A DNA stretch of 64,000 nucleotides, taken from NCBI GenBank assembly GCA_022266195.1, contig WHVY01000001.1, positions 16,740,001-16,804,000 of the forward strand. Reading direction: 5' to 3'. Positions 9,279 through 19,454 of this stretch are shown here, piece by piece (position 1 is the stretch's first letter; every line of letters begins with the position of its first letter). The position numbers and the translations under genes were made by a program. The notes under the pieces were generated by a model. The model saw only the letters and a list, made by a program, of their open reading frames with translations, made no database searches and was not told the origin of the DNA. Source of the DNA: Tetranychus cinnabarinus (taxonomy: Eukaryota > Arthropoda > Arachnida > Trombidiformes > Tetranychidae).

Positions 9279-9706
9279 TCGGTTACCTTCTTTTTCCAGG
9301 TATTCCCTAATTCGTTGTATTTTTTGTTGTCATTGTTCAGTTTTGCATAACGTTTCAAAGTTGATGTTGTTCCATATTTATCATGATACTCAATTATTCT
9401 TTTCATTTGGTCAAGTTTAAATTCCTTTTGCAAAGGAACTGGTTTTTTAACTGGTGATGGCACGTAAGAAGATGAAGAAGAAGAAGCACCATCACTATCA
9501 TCATCTTCAGAATCAGATGAATCCTCTGGATCTTCCGCATCATAAAGATAAACATCTTCCTGAACTTCACATTCACCATTACTTTTGTCCCAAATTATTT
9601 CCCACAGAAGATTGGCAAATTCAATTTCTTCATTGGTGACAACTGTTGAACTTATTCCTTCACATTTATTGTTGAGAAGGCTCACAACATTTGTTGGGTT
9701 AATCAT
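9275..9706 (-). CDS. Transposase N-terminal part (acidic linker)
   Basis: Upstream part of the same transposase. The likely start is the ATG of MINPTNVVSLL; an in-frame ATG 57 nt further upstream (complement of 9761-9763) opens onto a hydrophobic stretch that is less plausible. There is an Asp/Glu/Ser-rich segment near the middle, then a basic helix (KRIIEYHDKYGTTSTLKRY) resembling the first part of the CENP-B-type DNA-binding region. It ends at a TGA four bases past the point where the catalytic frame opens. The element is therefore probably non-autonomous now unless the offset is spliced out. Confidence 0.6.
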   Translation of the reverse strand: MINPTNVVSLLNNKCEGISSTVVTNEEIEFANLLWEIIWDKSNGECEVQEDVYLYDAEDPEDSSDSEDDDSDGASSSSSSYVPSPVKKPVPLQKEFKLDQMKRIIEYHDKYGTTSTLKRYAKLNNDNKKYNELGNTWKKKVTD

Positions 9707-10006
9707 GTTGAAAAGGAAGTTAAACACGTAAAAGTGAAAGAGTAAACTGGCAGTTAAAAACAATTAACAGTTAAACTATTTGAAAATCAAAATCACTTTT
9801 TAAGTATCAAATACAAATACAAATTCACTTTAATCGTAGTAAGATGGCAAATATTAACAAAGGAACAAAGGAACAAAGAAACATATGATAGTGAAATAAG
9901 TTTCCAGCTTAAATGTCACACTTATCCCAACGTTAATGATATAAATTGTCGAAAAATCACAGAAATTCAGCCTTAAATGCTTTAGATAATGTTAAAGTAA
10001 TTTAAT

Positions 10007-10332
10007 TATCATTTAAATAACATTAAAATACATTCAAAATAATATTTAAATGTTTAAATAAAGTTTGAAAAAAAATGCCAACATCGAGACTCGAACCCAT
10101 AACCTTTATCTTCTTCATCAAACCCTTTCCTCACTGCGCCACCTCTCGGCTCACATCAACCCTCCTCTCCCACCTCATTATAATAAAACTACCGAAATTT
10201 TAAACCCAAATATCTTAGGAACCAGTTTCTATACAGGCGAAACCCATCACACTCTTTCATAAGTCAACAAGTTCTATCTAATAAAAAAAATCTCATTTAA
10301 ATCGGTTCTAGGTAACTCGCGCGGTTCCCTTG
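10007..10332. repeat. Right terminal inverted repeat of the transposon
   Basis: Pairs with 7690-8014. It contains the mirrored tRNA-like sequence on the minus strand at 10076-10150. Confidence 0.8.
10076..10150 (-). ncRNA. tRNA-like segment, mirror copy in the right inverted repeat
   Basis: Same sequence as 7872-7946 in opposite orientation. Each copy would be transcribed outwards-in on the left and inwards-out on the right, towards the T run that lies on the inner side of each repeat. Confidence 0.5.
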
Positions 10333-10335
10333 TAA

Positions 10336-11448
10336 GATATTTTTTGAAAAAAACGCCAGAGTCATATATTTTCTTGCGTTTAATTGCGTTTAACACATTG
10401 AAACAAAAGTATGAATCTCTGTTTTTACGATAGATTTCATCAGTTATGCTTTATCTTTTAAATTATTTTAGTAGCACAGTGATTAAAGGAGATAGGCAAG
10501 AAGGTTTGAGTGAATTTTATCAAATGAAAATTTGCGCCAAATCTGACAATTTCTCTGTGCGCTCATTGAATGGCGTCAGTGTATCATTCGCCTGGGCTGA
10601 TTTGAGTAAAGATCTTCAGTCAAGTGAATTAATCGAGTGAAAAGTTGAGTAAAAGTCTTGTGCTTCCAACCGTACAAACGAGGCCAAAGTTTCAATTTTT
10701 GAACTCAATTGACGTCAAAGATTATCCATCAGCAAAGATTTCCACGAATGGACTCAACTCCACTCCAACAAATGCTAAACTCCCAACTCGAATGAAAATT
10801 TTTTACTTTTTTTAGGAGAAATTTTGTTTAATCCCAAAATGCACATTATTAATGCGATTTAAACTCGCAGACTGCAGATACTGTACCTTTAATGGAAATT
10901 TATATCGACTCGTGTAAATCAAAATCTGCTTTAAATCAAATTATAATGTTAATGATTTTCGTGACATTTATCATAAATGTATGGTTACAGTGGAAATTCA
11001 TTTGATTTTAAATGATTCTAAAATGCTTTGAAATATCTCCCCAATAAATATTAATACTACCGAATCAATATTATTTAAACTTTAGGAAGAATCATCAATA
11101 TTTACAGACATTAACTCTAGTTATATTTTATTATGAATATTAGTAGTATGTTTGAACAAATATGATACATGTAGAACAAAATAATCTATCAGTTTGAGTT
11201 GTTTGCTATCTACATCTGTATTAAACATTTTATGCATATTATTACATGAGCTCTAAAGTGATCTTTGTGATTTTTAATCCATTCAACACTAAATTTATCG
11301 ATCTTTAGTGCCTGCTTGAACATTTTCTTGATTCATATTCGGTATGCTACATAAATATTTGATACATGTAACATTTTGAGCCATTTTATAACATTTAATA
11401 ATAAAAATAATTTGATGGACAATAATTTCCATTAGATTAAAAAATAAA
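10336..11448. other. Degenerate receptor-unit remnant, no intact gene
   Basis: The part at about 10905-11075 matches the 3' flank of the receptor at 15706-16864 (compare 16885-17045). A receptor unit once stood here and its coding part is gone. A 64-codon ORF at 10446-10640 has no recognised features and is probably chance. Confidence 0.45.
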
Positions 11449-12051
11449 TTCATACCAATTAACACTTTACTAGATACTTTATCGAACCAAAACAAACGTT
11501 CATCGTCAATTGATGTCAATCGAATAGCTAAACCGACTCGCGTATATTACATTAAATCATTAGATCTATTCGTTGTATGCACAGATTTTTAGCTTATGCA
11601 ATTTTGGTCTTTTATTTGTACTTCATTGGTCATTGCATTTTTGTGTTTAACTCCACTTTTAACATTGGAAGCTCACCTTTTATGCTGTTTTATTCAGTCT
11701 TTAGGTTCTTCGGTGAATCTTCATACCTTGTTCTAGTCACTTACCATTTGATTCGTGTAAATCAATTGTCAGTCCAAATATTTGACAAAGTTTATCAACT
11801 TTCCTTTCCGTTCAACTCTGAACAATCAATTGAAGCAATCAATGAGGTTGGTTTTAATCAAACCACTCTTTTGATAATTTTACTAAAATATGCTTAAATT
11901 TTTGCAGATAAATCTGTTTCTATTGCGAGTCAATCGGAATGATGTTGGATTTACATTCGCTGGTCTTTGCCTGGTTTCGCCCAGTTTTGTCTCATCTTTG
12001 TCTACCATTTCATTGACTCTCGGCTTAGCTTTACCCAGTGTTATCAAATAA
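11449..12051 (+). pseudogene. Gustatory-receptor-like 3' fragment
   Basis: Homologous to the 3' half of the intact gene at 15706-16864, from about its residue 186 onwards. The first part, up to about 11576, is out of frame with the rest owing to small deletions. The later part is open from FLAYAILVFYLYF to the exon end. The intron is 11847-11907 (GTTGGT to TGCAG) and the terminal exon 11908-12051 is intact. The 5' half and promoter are missing, so this is a relic. Confidence 0.8.
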
Positions 12052-12931
12052 AATTTGCTTAAAATTCAGAATCAAAAGCTTCCTTTCAAATGATCATGTT
12101 AATCAATTTCGTAGCACATATTATAAATGTATGAACAGATTGAAAATCTTAAGCATATTTGACTTAAAAATGCTTTCGAATCTCATTTGAACGGCTATGA
12201 ACATTAACTCTAATCTTCATTCAAAAATAGAAACAAATTATCATAACAATCTACTAATCTTGGTTGTTTGTTGTTCAGGTTAAGTTCAGCGACTCAGAAT
12301 TATTGTTTAGTTTACACATATGGAAGCAATCAAGTGTGTGCTGCTGTCGTTACTTCAATAATAAATAATGCACCAGTTTTGTAGGCAAAAGTTACAGAAA
12401 TAAAGTTGATTGTACGCCTTCGATTACAAGCGAACTTGAAAGCAACTTGAATTTCTGTAACCTGTGACGGTTTTTGAAAACGGTGGCTGTATCTGGCAGT
12501 GTACTGCAAGTGTAGCCGCTCTGATTCACTGTGCATGATATCGAGTAAATCTGTTTGGGAGCAGTTGAATCTTTATTCCTATAACAAGGTGAAATGACTA
12601 TAATGAAAAACTATAATAAGAATGTAGTTTTAATGAACTAACTTAAACATAAATGCAAGCCTTCTACATGTATTATATTTTATGTATATCATGATATTTT
12701 ATTTTTCATTTGAAATTAAAATTTAACCATAAAATGATGATAAATATTGATTTTTAAGTAACACTTCGCTTTATATACATATCAATATCGTCATTATTCT
12801 CGAATATGAAAGGTTAATACATGTTTGTATTTAGTATATGAAAAGAAATCAGTTTAGTTGCTCTTCGCCCATGCATCTAGTTTATTACAAGTCTAGTTGA
12901 TATGCAAGATTTTATTGTTTAATGTGTTGAA
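12052..12931. other. Intergenic with receptor promoter
   Basis: The first part resembles receptor 3' flanks. The last 200 bp align with the region upstream of the pseudogene at 6047, including GCCCATGCATC, but lack its MITE. No coding exon was supported. Confidence 0.45.
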
Positions 12932-14107
12932 ATGGATACAAATAATTTGATTAGGTTCATTGAAAAATCAACTAAACCATCAAGTATTTTTGCCAAATCC
13001 CTTTTACGTGAAAGCATATCAAGTCAAGTAGTGCATTTGTTTACCTCGATTACCTTTCTACTCTATTCCACGGCTCAACTATATAAAATTTATGAGTCCA
13101 CAAAAAACACTCCTTATGGAATCAGTATTGGTAATTTAACATATACTAAATGTAATATAATCGCTAACATCTTCTACTCTTCGAGTCTTGTCGCAACCAT
13201 ATTGCTCTACAAATACAACAGTCCAATTTATGTTGAGTACATCAACTACTTCCGATCCAGCATCAAGACTCCTTTTGGCCTGGCACAGACTTTATATGTC
13301 AAAAAATGGCAGAGGATCGATCGAATCATAATTATATTACAATTCCTTACTAGAGTGTCCATAAGAGCTGTGGAGTATTATGCAAATCCTTTTAAATTGA
13401 CTTATGGCTACGTTGAAATCATATTGACATATATGTGTGAATTGGGCTTAATTTTAGAACAGCAATTTATCCATGAAACTTGTATCTATTTGCAATCAAA
13501 TTTCGTGTTTTTCCACTTGTTTTTTGATTCCCTGACGAAGATGGTTAACGAGTCTGTTGGAGTAGATGTTTATCATGCTATTAAATCAGTCCGTCATATG
13601 CACAGTCAAACGATTCAGTTTAGTAGAAAGATTGATTCCTTTTTCAGATTAACTTCGTTGTACACTTTTGTGTTCCTGACAAGCTACTCTATTTGTGACA
13701 TTGGTTTAATGTTAGCGCCCGATCAAACCATGATAAGAGTACTAACTATAATTGGTAAAGCGATTCTCATTTTGGCTATACTGAGTGTAAGTGTTTATCA
13801 TTTTGCTCGAGTAAACTACTTGTCACTCCAAATATTCAACAAAGTTTATGATCTTTCACTATCACCAAACTTGGTACGATCAATTGACACCATGAATGAA
13901 GTAAGAGCTTTGACCCTATCATTGCTTAAAACCTTTTCAACATTTTTGATTTACAATTTCTAGATGAATTTGTTTCTATTTCGAATCCGTCGAGACGATG
14001 CTGGATTCACTCTTGCAGGTCTATGCGTTGTTTCAGTCAATTTCATATCATCTTTGGCTATCATTACCCTAACTATTGGCTTAGCTTTACCAGGTTTTTT
14101 TAAATGA
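12932..14107 (+). CDS. Gustatory-receptor-like seven-transmembrane protein
   Basis: An intact member of the cluster with exons 12932-13900 and 13964-14107 and a 63-nt phase-0 intron (GTAAGA to TCTAG), giving 370 residues. It starts MDTNNLIRFIEKS and carries the family motif SLLRESISSQ near residue 30. About seven hydrophobic segments are visible. YHFARVNYLSLQ lies near the end of exon 1, and the last helix ends GLALPGFFK. It is the closest intact relative of the pseudogene at 6047 and of the fragments in the palindrome, so it is probably near the parental copy of that subfamily. Expected role: contact chemoreception at the neuron membrane; the ligand cannot be read from sequence. Confidence 0.72.
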
Positions 14108-14348
14108 CGCTTAGCAAAATTTTGACACCAATGATCTATTTTCATCAATAATACAACTATACTTGGACGTCATTTCCTTTTTTGTAGTTGATTCGATCGA
14201 TCGATCGAAAAAAAATCCAATAACGCTAACAAAACATTCATTAATTTTTCACATTTTGTCTCCAACAGTTACTGATGAATTTGAAAATCTGAACTGTATC
14301 ATTCAAGAGGATTGTACAACATTCAGATAAACATTTCACTCACCAAAT

Positions 14349-15262
14349 ATGGATGAAATTAAATCAAATCACTGTCATTCCCAGACTGAACCATCTAGCT
14401 TACTTGGCTGTTCACTTTTACGTAAAAATGTGTTTAGTCAGGTAGTGTTTTGGATCGCTTCGCTTACATTGGTTTCAAAAGCCGTCTACAGACTTTATCT
14501 CGTAATTATTACATCAATTGACGTGAGTGAACCCACGAATTTTATTAATAGGTATGAACTTATACTCGATCAGCTGTATCCATTGTGTCTTGGTTTAATC
14601 ATTATGCATTTTGAACTTAATCGTTCCTTGTATATTGAATATTTGGATTGTTACCATTTAATCGCCAGCAATCATTTCGGTAAAGCTTCACTTGAATTTG
14701 TCAAAAAATGGGTCAAAATTATTCGCTTCTGGGTAATAGTTGCATTCATTTATGAAGTGATAACTACTTTGACAAATGGAAACCAAGTGCCAAAATTAAT
14801 ATTTCATATTAAATAATATACAATAGCATATAAATGATATTTATAAAAGCTTCTTTTGTAGCTACTTGTTGCAATTTTATGCTCGATCAACTTCACTTCC
14901 ATTTAGCTCCATTAATAAATGGTTATTTGAATTTTTTTGCTTCTCGAGTTTCTTGAAATGACTCGAGCTATTAAATATTATAAATATTATAGTTTTACCA
15001 GAAAATATCACTAACTTGATCATTTAATTCTATGAGCAACGTTAACAGAATCATTAACAATTAATTTTCATATTTTTAACGATGAAACCTTTTCAACATT
15101 TTTGTTTCCACTTTCTAGATAAATTTGTTTCTATTACGAATCAATCGGAATGATGTTGGATTCACATTTGCTGGTCTTTGCTTGGTTTCACCCAGTTTTG
15201 TCTCATCTTTGTCTACCATTTCATTGACTCTTGGCTTAGCTTTACCCAGTATTATCAAATAA
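14349..15262 (+). pseudogene. Gustatory-receptor-like gene broken by a repeat
   Basis: Codons 1 to about 142 (14349-14773) are open and close to the genes at 2674 and 15706. A repeat (14774-15084) then replaces the rest of exon 1. Receptor sequence resumes at about 15085 with the end of the intron and an intact terminal exon (15119-15262). The intron end and first bases of the last exon match the MDTNN-type fragment at 2090-2140, while the later part (NRNDVGFTFAGLC, then SPSF) matches the MDEIK type. The tail therefore looks like a recombinant. The truncated frame runs to a stop at 14816. Confidence 0.75.
14774..15084. repeat. Dispersed repeat, copy 1 (inside a receptor gene)
   Basis: Nearly identical to the outer parts of 17172-18043, but without the 560-bp block that interrupts the second copy. 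The left boundary falls at AAATGGAAACCAAG and the right boundary at TTTTTAACGATG. No ORF, terminal inverted repeat or clear target duplication was found. Confidence 0.7.
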
Positions 15263-15286
15263 AATTGATAAGATTTTATTGATAAG

Positions 15287-15353
15287 ATTCTCGGCCCCAA
15301 GGGGCCTCGCTTCTTATCCATGAATATCTCCAATGCAGTGATCTAACCTATAC
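15287..15353. repeat. Inverted copy of the palindrome spacer
   Basis: About 67 bp identical in reverse complement to roughly 1518-1586, including the GC-only hairpin. It lies 25 bp after the terminal exon of the broken receptor. Confidence 0.8.
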
Positions 15354-15705
15354 AAATATTCAATAATAAATGTAAAATAATCTCAACTACTCTCAGAGAG
15401 CCAAAAGTCACTCCAAATCTCTGATTGAATTTTAATGGAAAAAGTTTTAACTAAAAAAGACCCGAGTTCTCTTGCTTCGTTTAACTCAGTCTCTGCTTTT
15501 GGTACCATGAAATATTTTCAGCATTAAAATATTAATGAACTAGATTTCAAGTTTGGTAAATGATTGGTGAAAAATAGTAAAATTGATAAAATAATTAAAA
15601 AATAACGATTGAATTGTGACTTTGTAACCAATAGCAATGAAAGGAAAAAGATTAACCAGATTGTCCAACAGAGTAACATTCAAATAAACCTTTATTCTCA
15701 GCAAA

Positions 15706-16864
15706 ATGGATGAAATTAAATCAAATTATTATAATTCCCAGACTGGACCATTTAGTTTAATCAGCTGTTCACTTGTACGTAAAAATGTGTTTAGTCAAGT
15801 AATGTTATGGATTGTCTCCATCGGACTGATTTTCAATGCTTCATACAGAATTTATTTCATTATTCCAGCAATTCACGCCCATGAAACCACGACAGTTAAA
15901 TATGACCAGATACTCGATCAAGTGTATTCACTGTGTCTTGGTTTAATCACTATGCATTTTGAACTTAATCGTTCCTTGTACATTAAATATTTGGATTGTT
16001 ACCAGACAATTGTTGGTAACCATTTCGGTGCAGATTCACCTAAATTTGTACATAAGTGGGTTAAAATCATTCGCTTCTGGGTAATATTTGCATTTATCTA
16101 TGAAGTGGTAACTTCTTCGATCAATGATTATTCGTACTTTGAAGAATTCAGTTTACAAGTAAATATGTTTGCTACTATTTCCATTGGGGTAATCTGTCAG
16201 CTCTGTTATATCCTCTCAATGCAGTTTATAATTGAATGTTGCATCTATTGTCAGTCAACTTTCATACCAATTAACACTTTACTAGATACTTTATCGAACC
16301 AAAACAAACGTTCATCGTCAATTGATGTCAATCGCATGGCTAAATCGACTCGCGTATATTACATCAAAACCATTAAATCGGTTGAATACATGGACAGATT
16401 TTTAGCTTATGCCATTTCGGTCTTTTATTTGTACTTCATTGGTCATTGTATATTTGTGTTTAGCTCTACTTTGAACATTGGAGACTCCTCTTATATGCTG
16501 TTTTATTCAGTTTTTAGGTTCTTCGGTGAATCTTCATACCTTGTTCTAGTCACTTACCATTTGATTCGTGTAAATCAATTGTCAGTCCAAATATTTGACA
16601 AAGTTTATCAACTTTCCTTTTCTTTCAACTCTGATCAATCAATTGAAGCAATCAATGAGGTTGGTTTTAATGAAACTACTCTATTGATAATTTTACTAAC
16701 ATATGCTTAAATCTTTGCAGATAAATCTTTTTCTATTGCGAATCAATCGGAATGATGTTGGATTCACATTCGCTGGTCTTTGCCTGGTTTCACCCAGTTT
16801 TGTCTCATCTTTGTCTACCATTTCATTGACTCTTGGCTTAGCTTTACCCAGTATTTTGAAATGA
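15706..16864 (+). CDS. Gustatory-receptor-like seven-transmembrane protein
   Basis: An intact member with exons 15706-16659 and 16721-16864 and a 61-nt phase-0 intron (GTTGGT to TGCAG), giving 365 residues. It starts MDEIKSNYYN and shares LVRKNVFSQV, then LNRSLYIKYLDCYQ, with the genes at 2674 and 14349. TYHLIRVNQLSVQIFDKVY stands near the end of exon 1, and the last exon encodes the conserved GFTFAGLCLVSPSFVSSL helix. It is the parental type of the fragment at 11449-12051. A predicted membrane chemoreceptor; ligand unknown. Confidence 0.72.
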
Positions 16865-17171
16865 AATTCAATGACAACTCAGATTCTTTCGTGTAAATCA
16901 AAAGCTGCCTTGCAAATTATTAATAATGTTAATGGTTTTCGCGACATTCATTAAAAAAGTATGGATGAATCGAAAGTCTATTTGATTGTAAATGATTCTA
17001 AAATGCTTCAAAATCTCTCAATAAATATTAATGCTACCAAATCAATAACAAATCAAGGTTGCATGTAAAGTTCATCCTTGTAAGAATCGGGTTCAACACA
17101 ATAAAAATTGCTTCCCAAATTACCAGAATGTGAAAAAATCCTCTGGACAGTCACAATCGTTTCCGCTCATG
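16865..17171. other. Receptor 3' flank
   Basis: Its 16885-17045 part is shared with 10905-11075, defining the end of a duplicated receptor unit. No gene was seen. Confidence 0.5.
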
Positions 17172-18043
17172 AAATGGAAACCAAGTGCCAAAATTAATAT
17201 TTCATATTAAATAATACTAGAATTTATAGTGAGCCATAATATATGACTGTATACCGAATGAAATCTGAATCTTTTCACCATACGGCGGATGTGTTAGATT
17301 GAGTGGTGGACAATACGGTGAAAAGATAGTGAAAAAGTGGGATAGAGCAGTGAATGTGTTGGAAAAAAGCTGGTTCTTAGTAACCTGAAATCTGATTAAG
17401 CTTTGACAGATTTTCGGACATGTAGTTCAACCATGGCTTTCAGGCTGCGTAAAAGATTCACTTAAAATCCTTTTAGTTTAGCCACAATTTTTACACAAAA
17501 ATTTAATGTTTTGACTTCATATGTGTACATATTGCATATTCAAATGTACAACAATGGCAAGTGTTATTTTGTCTTTCTTTTATATTTTTCTTTCTTTTTT
17601 AGTGTCTATTTTAGTCTGCTTTTCCTGAGTTTCAGGGTTGGGTTCTAAAAATTTGTATATTTTTCCGGCGACATTCAGGCCAAAACCTTTCATTTGCGAT
17701 TAACAGAAAATTTATAGACCGTTTGAGTGCGGAGAAATTTTGACAGAAAAATACCAAAACGGTATTAATATATAAGATACAATAGCATATAAATGACATT
17801 AATAAAAGCTTCTTTTGTAGCTACTTGTTGCAATTTTATGCTCGATCAACTTCACTTCTATTTAGCTCCATTAATAAATGGTTATTTGAATTTATTTGAT
17901 TCTCGAGTTTCACGAAATGACTCGAGCTATTAAATATTATAAATATTATAGTTTTACCAGAAAATATCACTAACTTGATCATTTAATTCTATGAGCAACG
18001 TTAACAGAATCATTAACAATTAATTTTCATATTTTTAACGATG
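17172..18043. repeat. Dispersed repeat, copy 2, with a 560-bp insertion
   Basis: The outer parts (17172-17216 and 17777-18043) match 14774-15084 closely. The block 17217-17776 is extra relative to copy 1, bounded by ATA on both sides. The block has no ORF of note. Copy 2 ends about 144 bp before the receptor start at 18187. Confidence 0.65.
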
Positions 18044-18186
18044 TTTCGCCAGAAAACAATGTATTTCATATTTTGATGAACATCATGACAAAACATATAT
18101 TTATTCAGTTTTGCCTGATCATTCATTGAGTACAGCCAAATTACATGTGATCGAAAAAATTAAAATTCTTATTTTTCATGTTATAA

Positions 18187-19343
18187 ATGGATAAGAATAA
18201 GTTGACTCGTCGTTCAAAATTAACCAGACCATCAAGTCTTTTTGGTAAATCACTTTTAGGAAACAAATGGAGTCAAATAATACACATATTTACTGCGATA
18301 TTTTCACTTATATTATCAATGGGAAAGTTATATGATATATACGACGACATAAAAAATGGCCGGTATGATAATGTTTTGCTTAAATATGAAAGAATAATGA
18401 ATTTCATCGTTTGCCTGAGTATAAGCTGCATTTCATTGAATTATATATTCAATAAATCTTATTACATTGAATTCATCAACTTGCACAGCAAAATTGCAAA
18501 CAGTGATTATTTTGGACTATTTTGTAACTCACATTTAACCAAATGGATGAAAATCAATCATTTATTTTTCGTATCTTTGATATCATTCGAGGTTCCATTT
18601 GAAATAGTTAATTTTATCCATGACTACATCTTATTAAAGGGATTTACTTTCAGTTCAACTTTACACTTATTATCGCTCGTTTTATCGTTAAAAGTCTGCT
18701 TCTTGTATGAATTTATATTTGAAACGTGTACATATTTGCAATCAGATTTTATCCTTCTTGACAATTTGCTGGTCCAGCTTTCAACACAAACTCACCAGAC
18801 AAACGAAATAAATGTTAAATCACTCCGATTGTTGCATAATGAAATAATCAAATGCACAGGTTTAATCAACAAATTATTAAAATACGCAGTGTTGTGCACT
18901 TATGCGTACCAAATTGGTCATAATGTTTGTCTTATTGGTATTCTATCCCTCGATCAGTTCAATTCATATTTAGCTATCTTTATTATAAAATTTATCGAGC
19001 AATCAATTATGCTAACGCTCATTACATATCATTTAGTTCGTGTTTATCAACTATCAGTCCAATTATTTGACAAAGTTTATCATTTATCCTTTTCTCTCAA
19101 TCCATCTCATTCAATTACAACCACAAACGAGGTAAGTTCAATTAAATCTTCGGTTGAGACATTTTTACTGAAAATACTCTTTTTTCGCAGTTAAATTTGT
19201 TTCTATTGCGAATCAATCGGAATGATATTGGATTTTCGTTTGTTGGTCTTTGCATGGTTTCACCCAGTTTTGTTTCATCTTTGGCTACCATTTCAGCGAC
19301 TCTTGGATTAGCTATGCCCAGTCTTATCAAATCATCAGCATAA
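18187..19343 (+). CDS. Gustatory-receptor-like seven-transmembrane protein, divergent member
   Basis: An intact but more distant member with exons 18187-19131 and 19191-19343 and a 59-nt phase-0 intron (GTAAGT to CGCAG), giving 365 residues. It starts MDKNKLTRRSKL. The N-terminal motif PSSLFGKSLLGNKWSQ, the central FETCTYLQSDF and the late TYHLVRVYQLSVQLFDKVY align with the other members, while most loops have diverged. The terminal exon extends three codons beyond the paralogues. This is the last receptor before single-copy gene space begins. A predicted chemoreceptor; ligand unknown. Confidence 0.7.
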
Positions 19344-19454
19344 AGGTTTACATTGCAAGCATCATGAAGGCATCAAGTGATTTAAAATAACCACATCATG
19401 AAATTTGAAATGAAATTCCAGCTTAAAAAATTTAACTCCATTTCCTTTATCGCT

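Larger units (their letters stand above)
7690..10332 (-). mobile_element. DNA transposon, pogo/CENP-B-like, about 2.64 kb
   Basis: Bounded by terminal inverted repeats of about 325 bp (7690-8014 and 10007-10332) whose tips read CAAGGGAACC. A three-base TAA occurs outside both ends (7687-7689 and 10333-10335), suggesting a target-site duplication. The interior encodes a minus-strand transposase in two overlapping frames. The central part of each inverted repeat is nearly identical and contains a tRNA-like segment; the outermost 60-70 bp have diverged more. The element sits between two receptor copies and looks fairly young. Confidence 0.85.

Noticed and set aside
12330..12536. Minus-strand ORF of 68 codons upstream of a receptor
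   Set aside because: No domain, signal or splice context, and composition like noncoding DNA.
15115..15333. Minus-strand ORF starting MEIFMDKKRG, the same start as an ORF at 1539
   Set aside because: The shared start comes from the duplicated spacer module; the rest is the antisense of a receptor exon.
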